Part shown: positions 43,566-52,728 of the stretch, one piece after another
Numbering within the stretch: the first letter of the stretch is position 1
Layout of the letters: each line of letters starts with the position of its first letter
Assembly (NCBI GenBank): GCA_963753685.1
Contig: CAVWDE010000021.1
Location: forward strand, 1-64,000
Source of the DNA: DATAOG01 sp963753685
Lineage (GTDB): Bacteria; Pseudomonadota; Alphaproteobacteria; Geminicoccales; Geminicoccaceae
Length of the DNA stretch: 64,000 nt
Direction of reading: 5' to 3'
Notes under the pieces: generated by a model
What the model saw: only the letters and a program-made list of their open reading frames with translations
What the model was told of the DNA's origin: nothing
Databases searched by the model: none
Translations under genes and position numbers: made by a program

Positions 43566-46500
43566 ATGCGATCTGTTCCGCTCTTAGCCGATACCGCCCC
43601 GGATCTCCAGGCCGCGGCGCCGCCTCTGCGTCCCGCGCGGCGCCTGGTGGCGGCTGCGGTCGAGGGACTGGATGCGCTTTGGCTCGCGCGCGCGGCCAGC
43701 GGGGCCGGCGCCGCCCAGCGCCTGCACGTCGCGCGCGATGGCGGGCGGGCCACCCTGCTTGCGGACCTCGTGCGCTTCTTCGCGCCGGCGCTCGAGGTCG
43801 TGATCCTGCCGGCCTGGGACTGCCTGCCCTACGACCGGGTGTCGCCGAACTCCGACGTCATGGCCAGGCGCCTCGATGCGCTCGCCCGCCTGCTCGACGC
43901 CCGCCAGCTGGACGATGCGGCGCCGCGGCCGCAGCTGGTGATCACCACTGCCAACGCCGTCCTCCAGAAGCTGCCGCCGCCCGAGCTGATCGTCTCCGGC
44001 CGGTTCGCCGCCGAGGCCGGCGGCCGGATCGATCGGGCGCGGCTGCTGGCTTGCCTCGCGCGCAACGGCTACCGGCGCAGCGGCACGGTCGTGGAGCCCG
44101 GCGAATACGCGGTCCGCGGCGGCATCATCGACATCTTTCCGACCGGCAGCGAGCAGCCGCTCCGGCTCGATCTGTTCGGCGACGTGCTCGAGGCGATCCG
44201 CGCCTTCGATCCCCTGACCCAGCGCTCGCTCGGCAAGGTTCCCGGATTCGAGCTCGGCCCGGTCAGCGAGGTGATGCTGGACGAAGCCGCGATCGAGCGC
44301 TTCCGCGCCGGCTATCTGAAGCGCTTCGGCGCCGTGACCGGCGATCCCTTGTTCGAATCGATCTCCGCCGGCCGGCCGTTCCCGGGCATGGAGCACTGGC
44401 TGCCGCTGTTCCACGAGCGCCTGGTGGACCTCTTCGACTATCTCGAGCCGGACGCCGGGATCAGCTTCGATCCGCTGGCGGACGAGGCGATCGCCGCCCG
44501 CCATGCGACCATCGGCGAGCACTATGGCGCCAGGCGCGAGCCGCCCGAGGCCGCGCGCGCGATGGGTGCGGCGCCCTACCGGCCGCTCGCCCCCGATGAG
44601 CTCTACCTCAGCGAGCCCCGGCTGGAGGCGCTGCTCGCGGGTCGCGATCGGACCGATTTTTCGCCTTTTGCGCCGGCGCCGGACGCCACCGCGGGCGGCC
44701 TCGAGGTGATCGACCTCGGCGGCCGCCAGGCGCGCGATTTCGCGGCCGAGCGGGCGCGCCAGGACGTCAATCTGTTCGACGCGGTCGCTTTGCACCTGCG
44801 CACCGAGCAGACGACCGGCAAACGGACCCTGATCGCCGGGGCGAGCGAAGGCTCGCTGGAGCGGCTGCGCATGGTGTTGGCCGATCACGGCGTCGAGGGC
44901 CTGCACCGGACCGAACGCTGGGACGACGCGGCTGCGGCGAGCGGGCCGGCGCTGGCCGTGCTGCCGCTCGAGCACGGCTTTGCGACCGCCGACCTCTCGG
45001 TCCTGGCCGAGGCCGACATCGTCGGCGACCGGCTCAGCCGGCCGGCCCGCAAGACCCGGCGCAGCGATCAGTTCATCCCCGACGTCGGCGCGCTCGGCGA
45101 GGGCGATCTCGTGGTCCATAACGACCACGGTATCGGCCGCTATGACGGCCTGGTGACCCTCGAGCTCGGCGGCGCGCCCCACGACTGCCTGCGCCTGCTC
45201 TACCAGGGCGGCGACAAGCTGTTCGTGCCGGTCGAGAACCTCGACGTCCTCTCGCGCTATGGTGCTGCCGAGGGCGAGGTGGCACTCGACAAATTGGGCG
45301 GCCTCGGCTGGCAGACCCGCAAGGCGCGGGTCAAGAAGCGGATCCGCGAGATCGCGGCCGAGCTGATCGAGATCGCCGCCAGGCGCGCCATGCGCCGCGG
45401 CACCCGCCTGACCCCGCCGCACGGCCTCTACGAGGAGTTCGCCGCCCGCTTCCCGTACGATGAGACCGAGGACCAGGCGCGCGCGATCGAGGTCGTGCTC
45501 GACGATCTCGCCTCCGGCCAGCCGATGGATCGCCTGGTCTGCGGCGACGTCGGCTTCGGCAAGACCGAAGTCGCATTGCGCGCCGCCTTCGTGGTCGCCA
45601 TGGCCGGCCTGCAGGTCGCGATCCTGGCCCCCACGACCCTGCTCGTGCGCCAGCACTTCCAGGTCATGCGCGAGCGCTTCCAGGGCCTGCCGCTCCGGAT
45701 CGAGCAGGTTTCCCGGTTCGTGCCGGCCAAGCAGATGGCCCTGATCCGCGAGCGCCTGGCCGCGGGCGAGGTCGACATCGTGGTCGGGACCCACGCGCTG
45801 CTCGGCAAGACCACCCGCTTCAAAGACCTGGGCCTCGTGGTGATCGACGAGGAGCAGCATTTCGGGGTCGTGCACAAGGAGCGCCTCAAGCAGATGAGGG
45901 CCGAGGTCCACGTCCTGACCATGACCGCGACCCCGATCCCGCGCACCCTCCAGATGGCACTCGGCGGCCTCAAGGAACTGAGCCTGATCGCGACCCCGCC
46001 GGTCGACCGCCTGGCGGTCCGTGCCTTCGTCCTGCCGACCGACCCGGTGGTTCTGCGCGAGGCGATCCTGCGCGAGCACTACCGCGGCGGCCAGACCTTC
46101 TACGTCTGCCCGCGGATCGAGGACCAGGCGAGGCTCACCGAGCAGCTCCGCCACCTGGTGCCCGAGGTCAAGCTCGGGGTCGCCAACGGCCGCCTGCCGG
46201 CAAAGCAACTGGAAGACGTGATGGCGGCCTTCTACGAGCGCCGGATCGACCTCCTGGTGACCACCAACATCATCGAGTCCGGCCTCGACATCCCGACCGC
46301 CAACACCCTGATCGTGCACCGCGCCGACCGCTTCGGTCTTTCCCAGCTTTACCAGCTGCGCGGCCGGATCGGGCGCGGCAAGGTCCGGGGCTACGCCTAT
46401 TTCACCCTGCCGCCCAAGCGCATCCTGCGCGAGGCCGCCGAGCGCCGGCTGCAGGTGATCCAGAGCCTGGACGAGCTGGGTGCGGGCTTCCAGCTCGCCT

Positions 46501-47105
46501 CCCACGACCTCGACATAAGGGGGGCGGGCAACCTCCTCGGCGACGAGCAGTCCGGGCACATCAAGGAGGTGGGCTTCGAGCTCTACAACCACCTGCTCGA
46601 GGAGGCGGTGGTGCTCGCCCGCCAGGCGGGCGACGAGGGTGCTGCCGAGGCCCAGGACTGGACGCCGCAGATCACGATCGATGCCGCGGCCCTGATCCCC
46701 GAGACCTACATCGAGGACCTCGATCTGCGCCTTGCCATGTACCGCCGGCTCGCGGCACTCGCCGAGCCCGACGACGTCGAGGCGTTCGCGGCCGAGCTGA
46801 TCGACCGCTTCGGCCCCATCCCGGAGGCGACCGAGCAGCTCCTGCAGCTGGTCCGGATCAAGCAGCTCTGCCGCAAGGCGGGCGTGGCCAAGGTCGAGGC
46901 CGGCCCGAAAGGGGTCCTTCTCGCCTTCCACGACAACCGCTTCGCCCGCCCCGAGCGCTTGGTCGGCTACATCGCGGAGCACGCCAAGACCATGCGCGTC
47001 CGCTCCGACCACCGCCTGGTGGTCAGCGGCGAGACCAAGACCCCGGTCGAACGCCTGAAACGCGTCCAATCCCTGGTCCAGGACCTCGGCCGCCTCGCGG
47101 CTTGA
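43566..47105 (+). CDS. mfd: Transcription-repair coupling factor Mfd
   Basis: A 1179-residue DNA translocase that removes stalled RNA polymerase from lesions and recruits UvrA. The N-terminal UvrB-homology region shows ILPAWDCLPYDRVSPN and RGGIIDIFP. The RNA polymerase-interacting domain begins around EGDLVVHNDHGIGRYDGL. Helicase motifs are GDVGFGKTEVALRAAF (Walker A), VIDEEQHFGV (DEEQ), TMTATPIPRTL, TTNIIESGLDIP and QLYQLRGRIGRG. The C-terminal TRCF domain is complete. It is intact, with no frameshift in 3.5 kb. Confidence 0.97.
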   Translation: MRSVPLLADTAPDLQAAAPPLRPARRLVAAAVEGLDALWLARAASGAGAAQRLHVARDGGRATLLADLVRFFAPALEVVILPAWDCLPYDRVSPNSDVMARRLDALARLLDARQLDDAAPRPQLVITTANAVLQKLPPPELIVSGRFAAEAGGRIDRARLLACLARNGYRRSGTVVEPGEYAVRGGIIDIFPTGSEQPLRLDLFGDVLEAIRAFDPLTQRSLGKVPGFELGPVSEVMLDEAAIERFRAGYLKRFGAVTGDPLFESISAGRPFPGMEHWLPLFHERLVDLFDYLEPDAGISFDPLADEAIAARHATIGEHYGARREPPEAARAMGAAPYRPLAPDELYLSEPRLEALLAGRDRTDFSPFAPAPDATAGGLEVIDLGGRQARDFAAERARQDVNLFDAVALHLRTEQTTGKRTLIAGASEGSLERLRMVLADHGVEGLHRTERWDDAAAASGPALAVLPLEHGFATADLSVLAEADIVGDRLSRPARKTRRSDQFIPDVGALGEGDLVVHNDHGIGRYDGLVTLELGGAPHDCLRLLYQGGDKLFVPVENLDVLSRYGAAEGEVALDKLGGLGWQTRKARVKKRIREIAAELIEIAARRAMRRGTRLTPPHGLYEEFAARFPYDETEDQARAIEVVLDDLASGQPMDRLVCGDVGFGKTEVALRAAFVVAMAGLQVAILAPTTLLVRQHFQVMRERFQGLPLRIEQVSRFVPAKQMALIRERLAAGEVDIVVGTHALLGKTTRFKDLGLVVIDEEQHFGVVHKERLKQMRAEVHVLTMTATPIPRTLQMALGGLKELSLIATPPVDRLAVRAFVLPTDPVVLREAILREHYRGGQTFYVCPRIEDQARLTEQLRHLVPEVKLGVANGRLPAKQLEDVMAAFYERRIDLLVTTNIIESGLDIPTANTLIVHRADRFGLSQLYQLRGRIGRGKVRGYAYFTLPPKRILREAAERRLQVIQSLDELGAGFQLASHDLDIRGAGNLLGDEQSGHIKEVGFELYNHLLEEAVVLARQAGDEGAAEAQDWTPQITIDAAALIPETYIEDLDLRLAMYRRLAALAEPDDVEAFAAELIDRFGPIPEATEQLLQLVRIKQLCRKAGVAKVEAGPKGVLLAFHDNRFARPERLVGYIAEHAKTMRVRSDHRLVVSGETKTPVERLKRVQSLVQDLGRLAA

Positions 47106-47162
47106 CCTCGTGCTTGGCTTTCGCGGCCGGATGCGCGAGGCTTAAGATCTGGAGGAACGACG

Positions 47163-47618
47163 ATGGCGAAAGTGCTCGAGCGGCAGGAGACGCTTTACGA
47201 CCGCGATCTGCTCGCATGGGCCGAGCATCAGGCGGCGCAGCTGCGCGCCGGGCACCTCGACCAGGTCGACCTTGAGCATCTGATCGAAGAGATCGAGGCG
47301 ATCGCCGGCAACCTGCGCCGCGAGCTCAAGAGCCGTTTGCGGGTTCTTCTCGCGCACCTCCTGAAATGGCAGTTTCAGCCCAGACGGCGCTCCCGCAGCT
47401 GGGCAGCGACCATCGCCGAACAGCGCGCCCAGATCGAGGATCTGCTGGAGGAGAGCCCGAGCCTCAGGCGCGAGCTCGAGGCTACGGCGCCTGCGGCCTG
47501 GCCGCAGGCGCGCAAGCGGGCGGCGATCGAGACCGGGCTGTCGCGCCAGACCTTCCCCGCCAACCTCCCGTATGATCTGAGCCACATTCTTGGCGACGAG
47601 GGCGAGGTCGTCACCTGA
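47163..47618 (+). CDS. DUF29 family protein
   Basis: A 151-residue DUF29 protein, intact relative of the broken gene at 8349-8842. It shows the family opening YDRDLLAWAEHQAAQLRAG, then LEHLIEEIEAIAGNLRREL, VLLAHLLKWQFQP and SWAATIAEQR. The end (FPANLPYDLSHILGDEG) is also typical. The start follows GGAGGAACG. Function unknown; such proteins are often scattered in many copies per genome. Confidence 0.88.
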   Translation: MAKVLERQETLYDRDLLAWAEHQAAQLRAGHLDQVDLEHLIEEIEAIAGNLRRELKSRLRVLLAHLLKWQFQPRRRSRSWAATIAEQRAQIEDLLEESPSLRRELEATAPAAWPQARKRAAIETGLSRQTFPANLPYDLSHILGDEGEVVT

Positions 47619-47647
47619 GGTGAGCTTACGCTCCGAAGGGGAGCCTA

Positions 47648-48394
47648 CTATCGCGCGATCTCGGCTTCTCGGAATCGGGTGTAGATGACCCGGACGAGCT
47701 CGTACTCGAACGGCGATCCGCTCTGGTAGTAGCGAAACGGAATGCTGTTGCGCTTGTCGATCGGCCGCAAGGCGTAGAAGGTGGCCATGTAGGCCGGATT
47801 GCTACTCACGTCGCCGGGGACGAGGAACCAGGAGGGCGCACTGTCGACGATGAGGCCGGTGGTATCGCGGACATTCGAAGGGCCGAGGATCGGCAGGACG
47901 AGATAGGGGCCCGGGCCCGCGCCCCAATAGCCAAGGGTCTGACCGAAGTCCTCCTTGACCTGGCCGATCCCTTTGGCCGCGGTGATGTCGTAGAGGCCGC
48001 CGAAGCCGAACATGACGTTGTTGACGAAGCGCACCGCGGCGCGCCCGGCGGTTGCCCCCTTCAGCTGCAGCGCCGCGTTCGCGAAGGTGGTGATCTCGGT
48101 GAGGTTGGAGAAGAAATCGTGGATCCGATGGCGCACGAATTCCGGCGTGACGAAGCGGTAAGCGTCGACCACCGGCAAGAACACGTAGCGGTCGAACTGC
48201 GCATTGAAATTGTAAACACCGCGGTTCCAACCTTCGATCGGGTCGGAGATCTGGCCGGCAACTTCACCCGGCTCGGCCACCTCGCTCAACTGACGCTTGG
48301 GCGGCACCGGCGGCACCGGTGGCGTGCCGGCGCAGGCACTGCATCCCAGGATCGCCAACAGCGCCGTGGCAACCAGGCGGCGCGCGATCATCAC
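47648..48394 (-). CDS. mlaA: MlaA (VacJ) outer-membrane lipoprotein
   Basis: A 248-residue lipoprotein that removes misplaced phospholipids from the outer leaflet of the outer membrane and hands them to the MlaC shuttle. A signal peptide with a lipobox (ILGC) is visible, followed by a proline-rich linker. Family blocks are DPIEGWNRGVYNFNAQFDRY, GRAAVRFVNNVMFGFGGLYD, EDFGQTLGYWGAGPGPYLVL and LGPSNVRDTTG. It lies 16 bp downstream of the secreted hydrolase gene on the same strand, an unusual partner in place of mlaBCDEF genes. Confidence 0.93.
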   Translation of the reverse strand: MMIARRLVATALLAILGCSACAGTPPVPPVPPKRQLSEVAEPGEVAGQISDPIEGWNRGVYNFNAQFDRYVFLPVVDAYRFVTPEFVRHRIHDFFSNLTEITTFANAALQLKGATAGRAAVRFVNNVMFGFGGLYDITAAKGIGQVKEDFGQTLGYWGAGPGPYLVLPILGPSNVRDTTGLIVDSAPSWFLVPGDVSSNPAYMATFYALRPIDKRNSIPFRYYQSGSPFEYELVRVIYTRFREAEIAR

Positions 48395-48410
48395 CGGCTC
48401 CCCTCCGCCA

Positions 48411-49676
48411 TCAATTGGTGAAGAATTTCATCATGTCCGCCACATTGTCGCGATAATCCATGTTGCCACAGTGCCCTCCCCGCGGGTAAATCATAGCACG
48501 ATTGCCAAACACCTGCTTGAGATAGTCGATCTCGCCAGGCGCCATGATGATGTCGTCCGCGTTGTGCATCAAGCCAATTTTGCGACTGGTGCGCAGGTAG
48601 GGTTCGATGCTGTTCAAGCTGGTCAGCTTGATCAGGTCATCCAGAGTTATCTCTGGCTGGCGCCCCTTGAAGTACGGATAAAAGAGATCATCGATATAGT
48701 TCTTAAAGGTGCTGCGCATCGCTACCGCGGCGAACTCGTCCAACGAGGTGGTCGGCGTCAGCGGGGGCCGTTTCGGTGCAATGTAGCCGGCCTTGGTCAT
48801 CACGTCGGAGGTAAATGCCAGATTGGCCGATGAGATGCGGAACGAGATGCCGATGGTCGCCTGCAAACTCTCGTCGGATGGCTGGCGCCGCTGGTACACC
48901 GTATACATGAAGTCGCCATTCAGACTGACGGTGTCCTCTTCCTGCACGTAAGTCTCGGCGAATGCCGCCAGCAGGCGATTGAAGGCCACCGCGACGCCGT
49001 CGGGGGTGTTGTCGTCCAACATGCGATCGAGGATCAGCGCTGAATTGTAGAGGCTGACGGGTGGATTGATCATCAGGACGCGCTGGAAATTGAACGCGTG
49101 CTCGGTTTCGTCGAGCTTGGCGACGAAGGCGGCCTGGGCGGCACCCAGGCTGTAGCCGGTGAGGTCAAACCCGGTGACCTCGATCTCATCCTTGACCTGG
49201 GCGTAGGCAAGCTGCATCACCCGATAGAGATCGACCGCGTCGTCCGTGATCAGGCCCGGCACGCTGGTGGTCGAGGCGGTGACGATGAAATTCTGGAACG
49301 TCGGCGACGGCAAGGTGATCACGTGAAAGCCAATCTTGTCGAACATCCTGACCAGGATGTTCACCTTTTGCGAATCATGACCGGCGCCGGTTCCGGCGAT
49401 GACGAAGGCGAGCGGGGCCTTCTTGTTCTGGGCCAGGAAGCCGAAGCGCAGGCGCTTGGTGTACCAGAACACGTCAGGAACTTTGCGCTCCGGAAACACC
49501 ACCAGCTCGCGGTTCTGAAGCGCGACCTGCTGCGGCAGATCGGCCCGGTAGGCGGCGGGCGTGCCGACGATCGTCGCCGCAAATGGGTCCGCGATCGGAA
49601 AACCGTAACCCTGGGCGCCGGCAGTGGCCGGGACGGCGAACGCCAGCGCCAGCAGCATGAGGAACCCGCTTCTCAT
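48411..49676 (-). CDS. Secreted alpha/beta hydrolase linked to mlaA
   Basis: A 421-residue exported protein. The signal peptide (MRSGFLMLLALAFAVPATAG) fixes the start at 49676. The fold is alpha/beta hydrolase: FVIAGTGAGHDS near the oxyanion region, GYSLGAA at 174-180 with nucleophile Ser176, and a late GGHCGNMDYRDN with the catalytic His; an Asp in LMHNADDIIM is the likely acid. A phospholipase or lipid esterase acting with MlaA in the envelope is plausible but not shown. Base composition is lower in GC than the surroundings. Confidence 0.72.
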   Translation of the reverse strand: MRSGFLMLLALAFAVPATAGAQGYGFPIADPFAATIVGTPAAYRADLPQQVALQNRELVVFPERKVPDVFWYTKRLRFGFLAQNKKAPLAFVIAGTGAGHDSQKVNILVRMFDKIGFHVITLPSPTFQNFIVTASTTSVPGLITDDAVDLYRVMQLAYAQVKDEIEVTGFDLTGYSLGAAQAAFVAKLDETEHAFNFQRVLMINPPVSLYNSALILDRMLDDNTPDGVAVAFNRLLAAFAETYVQEEDTVSLNGDFMYTVYQRRQPSDESLQATIGISFRISSANLAFTSDVMTKAGYIAPKRPPLTPTTSLDEFAAVAMRSTFKNYIDDLFYPYFKGRQPEITLDDLIKLTSLNSIEPYLRTSRKIGLMHNADDIIMAPGEIDYLKQVFGNRAMIYPRGGHCGNMDYRDNVADMMKFFTN

Positions 49677-49950
49677 TGCCCATTCCTTCGTGGTACGGGG
49701 AACCGCAGTTCTGGAAACCGTGCGCCAAGTCAAGATTGCCGCCACTCGCGCAACGAGCACCGAGGGTAGGGATACCGGCAACCGACACGCGGGACACGGC
49801 CATTATGATCACGCCTGTCGTCAGACGGTCAAGCGCGCCCCGATCGGAACGGCTCTGCCGCGCCGGATCCTCCCTGGCGATCTGGTTTATGCTCTGGAGC
49901 CGCGTTCCGGGCGAAGAGTTCGAGCCGGACACAAGGGGCCACCCCCCGAG

Positions 49951-51072
49951 GTGAGCGCGCGTTCGGGGCGGGTCGGGCTCGCGGATCTGCCGCTGCACAC
50001 CGGCCGGGCACCAGCCTGGCTATTCGGGCGCATGGTCGGGCTCGCGCGCGAGATCCTGGGCCACGTCGTCGCGGACTATGGCCCAAACGAGGTGCTGGCG
50101 CGCCTCTCCGACCCGTTCTGGTTCCAGGCATTTGGCTGCGTGCTCGGCTTCGACTGGCATTCCAGCGGCGTCACGACCACGACCTGCGGTGCTGTCAAGG
50201 AGGCGGTACGGGGGCTCGAACACGACTTCGGGCTGTTCGTCTGCGGCGGCAAAGGGGCCGCCTCGCGCAAGACACCCGGGGAAATCGAGCGCGCCTGCGA
50301 GCATCTGGGAACAGACCCTGCGCCGCTGGTGCGCGCGAGCCGGCTGTCGGCCAAGGTCGACAATACCGCCGTCCAGGACGGCCATCAGCTCTATCACCAC
50401 GTCTTCGTGTTCACGACCGGCGGAAACTGGTGCGTGGTCCAGCAGGGCATGTCGGATGCGACCCGGACCGCGCGCCGCTATCATTGGCTGGGCGATCGGG
50501 TCACGAGCTTCGTCGAGGAGCCGCACGCCGCGGTCTGCGCCGACCGAAGCACCCCGACCCTGAACCTGGTCGCCGCGGAAAGCGCTGCCGCGCGCCTCGC
50601 CACGACCGAGATCGCCGCTCATCCGCCGGCCGCCATCCTGGCCGGGCTCGATCATCTGCCGCTGCTCCGGATGCCCGCCCGCCATCCGCTGCTGGCGACC
50701 GCCGACGTCGACCCCAAGCGCCTGCATCAGACCCTGCTTCGGACCTACGAGCGCGCGCCCGCCGACTTCGAGAGCCTGCTCGGAACCCCGGGCCTCGGCC
50801 CGAAGAGCCTGCGCGCGCTGACCCTGGTCGCCGAGCTGATCCACGGCGCTCGCGCCAGCACCCGCGACCCGGCGCGCTTTGCCTTCGCCCACGGCGGCAA
50901 GGACGGCACGCCGTTCCCGGTCGACCGCGCCACCTACGACCAGACCATCGAGCTCTTACGCGGCGCGCTTGGCCGAGCGAAGCTCGACCACTCCGACCGC
51001 TCACGCGCGCTCAAACGCCTCACCGCCTTCGCCAACAGTGCCAGCCAGCAGCCAGCTACGACAGAAGCTTGA
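49951..51072 (+). CDS. DUF763 family protein
   Basis: A 373-residue DUF763 protein; the family is found in archaea and bacteria and has no proven function. Conserved blocks are ADLPLHTGRAPAWLFGRM, GKGAASRKTPGEIE, KVDNTAVQDGHQLYHHVFVF, WCVVQQGMSD and ARRYHWLG. GTG at 49951 was chosen as the codon just before the conserved start; about 110 in-frame codons upstream are not family sequence. A helix-hairpin-helix-like segment (GTPGLGPKSLRALTLVAEL) suggests nucleic acid binding. The 3' end overlaps the convergent small gene by 17 bp. Confidence 0.88.
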   Translation: MSARSGRVGLADLPLHTGRAPAWLFGRMVGLAREILGHVVADYGPNEVLARLSDPFWFQAFGCVLGFDWHSSGVTTTTCGAVKEAVRGLEHDFGLFVCGGKGAASRKTPGEIERACEHLGTDPAPLVRASRLSAKVDNTAVQDGHQLYHHVFVFTTGGNWCVVQQGMSDATRTARRYHWLGDRVTSFVEEPHAAVCADRSTPTLNLVAAESAAARLATTEIAAHPPAAILAGLDHLPLLRMPARHPLLATADVDPKRLHQTLLRTYERAPADFESLLGTPGLGPKSLRALTLVAELIHGARASTRDPARFAFAHGGKDGTPFPVDRATYDQTIELLRGALGRAKLDHSDRSRALKRLTAFANSASQQPATTEA

Positions 51073-51334
51073 TCAGGGCGACGATCAGCCCGGTCTGGCC
51101 GAGCATGAGCGGCACCAGCCATTTGATGATTTTGGTCCCCACTGCAGCGAGGTCCGCTTTGGTCGCCATCTCGGTCCGCAGCATCGCGATGTCAGCCTTG
51201 GTCGCGACGTCGGCCAGATCCGTCGCCCGGGTCTCGGCGAGGATGTCAGTGACCGTCTCGGCCTGGGTGTCGGTGAAGCCCGCATCCCTCAGGCGCTTGA
51301 CGATCCGGTGGGTATCCATGGTCAGCGTCGCCAT
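51056..51334 (-). CDS. DUF1640-like coiled-coil membrane protein
   Basis: A 92-residue protein resembling the DUF1640/CCDC90 group: an N-terminal segment (TMDTHRIVKRLRDAGFTDTQAETV), a coiled coil with KADIAMLRTEMATKADLAAV, and a single C-terminal membrane helix (WLVPLMLGQTGLIVALIKLL). Such proteins are common in alphaproteobacteria, often with a nearby toxin or transport gene, but without known function. Start chosen at 51334; an internal ATG 15 bases later is possible. Confidence 0.7.
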   Translation of the reverse strand: MATLTMDTHRIVKRLRDAGFTDTQAETVTDILAETRATDLADVATKADIAMLRTEMATKADLAAVGTKIIKWLVPLMLGQTGLIVALIKLLS

Positions 51335-51438
51335 GGCATCTATGTAGTCGCTTCGTCCTGCCCGCAGCAAGCGCGCGCGCATTCGTCCTTAGCGCTGCAA
51401 CCGTTGCGATGCTAGAGCTGGCGCCGGAGGCGCGCCGC

Positions 51439-52377
51439 ATGACCACCCTGCTCTACACCCATCCGTCGTCCGCCGTGCACGACCCCGGGCCCGGCCATCC
51501 CGAGCAGCCGGCCCGGATTCGGGCGATCCTGGCCTTGCTCGAGCGCGAGGAGCGGAAGGGGGCCTTGGTGGGCGTCCACCGCGAGGAGGCGCCGCGCGCG
51601 ACCCGGGCGCAGCTCGAGCGCGCGCACACGCCCCGCTACGTCGACGCGATCCTGGCCGCCGAGCCCGCCTCGGGCTACCGTCGGCTCGATCCCGACACCG
51701 CGATCTCGCCGGGCTCGATCGAGGCGGCGCTGCGGGCGGCGGGCGCCGCCTGCGCCGCGGTCGGCGCCGTCGTCAGCGGCGCGGCACGCAACGCCTTCTG
51801 CGCGCTCAGGCCGCCCGGCCACCACGCCGAGCCCGAGCGCGCCATGGGCTTTTGTCTGTTCAACAACATCGCGATCGGCGCCCTCGAGGCGCTCGCGGGG
51901 CACGGCGTCCGGAAAATCTCGATCTTCGATTTCGACGTCCACCACGGCAATGGCACCCAGGCGATCTTCGCGAGCGAGCCGCGGGTGCAGTATCTCTCGA
52001 CCCACCAATGGCCGCTCTACCCGGGCACCGGGGCGCGCGCCGAGACCGGGGTCGGCAACCTCGTCAACCGGCCGCTGCCGGCAGGCACCGGCTCCAAGGA
52101 CTGGCGGCGCGTCGTCGAGGCCGACATCCTGCCGGCGATCGATCGCTTCGCGCCCGAGCTGATCATGGTCTCGGCCGGCTTCGATGCCCATCGCGCCGAT
52201 CCGCTGGCCATGCTCGAGCTGGAGGAGGCTGACTTCGCCTGGGTGACCCGTGAGCTGATGGCGCTGGCCGGCCGGCATGCGACGGGCCGGGTGGTCTCGG
52301 TGCTCGAAGGCGGCTATGATCTGACCGCGCTCGCGCAGAGCTGCCTTGCGCATCTGAACGCGTTGCGCGAGCCCTGA
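51439..52377 (+). CDS. Histone-deacetylase-like amidohydrolase
   Basis: A 312-residue class II HDAC-like zinc amidohydrolase; bacterial members deacetylate acetyl-polyamines or other small amides. The active site shows RPPGHHAEPERAMGFCLFNN (two His), DFDVHHGNGT (zinc Asp and His), SAGFDAHRADPL (second zinc Asp) and EGGYD. The ATG at 51439 follows GGAGGCG with good spacing and was chosen over 51409. No signal peptide. It precedes the xseB gene by 135 bp. Confidence 0.92.
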   Translation: MTTLLYTHPSSAVHDPGPGHPEQPARIRAILALLEREERKGALVGVHREEAPRATRAQLERAHTPRYVDAILAAEPASGYRRLDPDTAISPGSIEAALRAAGAACAAVGAVVSGAARNAFCALRPPGHHAEPERAMGFCLFNNIAIGALEALAGHGVRKISIFDFDVHHGNGTQAIFASEPRVQYLSTHQWPLYPGTGARAETGVGNLVNRPLPAGTGSKDWRRVVEADILPAIDRFAPELIMVSAGFDAHRADPLAMLELEEADFAWVTRELMALAGRHATGRVVSVLEGGYDLTALAQSCLAHLNALREP

Positions 52378-52512
52378 CCCCGACCTACTTGACCCAGATG
52401 GCCGGATTTGTGAGCGAAGACCCCCCGAGCTGGAACACCTTGCGCGAGCCTTTGCCGGCGGCGGCCCGAAGCCGCGGGCGGCGCCGGTCCGAGCGCGCCG
52501 GACGTCCTGGCC

Positions 52513-52728
52513 ATGAGCTTCGAGCAGGCGCTCGCCGAGCTCGAGCGCATCGTCCAGGACCTGGAGCGCGGCCAGCTCGACCTGGAAGCTGCGATCCAGG
52601 CCTACGAGCGCGGCACGGCGCTCAAGGACCATTGCCAGCGCAAGCTCCAGGAGGCGCAGCTGCGGGTCGAGAAAATCACCCTCGGCCCGGACGGCAGCGC
52701 GCGCACCGAGCCCATGGACCCCGCTTGA
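52513..52728 (+). CDS. xseB: Exodeoxyribonuclease VII small subunit
   Basis: A 71-residue subunit needed for exonuclease VII, which degrades single-stranded DNA together with XseA (not in this window). The family pattern is SFEQALAELERIVQDLERGQ, then LDLEAAIQAYERGTALKDHC, a coiled-coil helix pair. It leads the xseB-ispA-dxs-tlyA run; ispA starts at its stop codon. Confidence 0.93.
   Translation: MSFEQALAELERIVQDLERGQLDLEAAIQAYERGTALKDHCQRKLQEAQLRVEKITLGPDGSARTEPMDPA

Noticed and set aside
43584..47069. An 1161-residue minus-strand frame opposite mfd
   Set aside because: The codon-shadow effect in high-GC DNA explains it; mfd on the other strand has all expected motifs.
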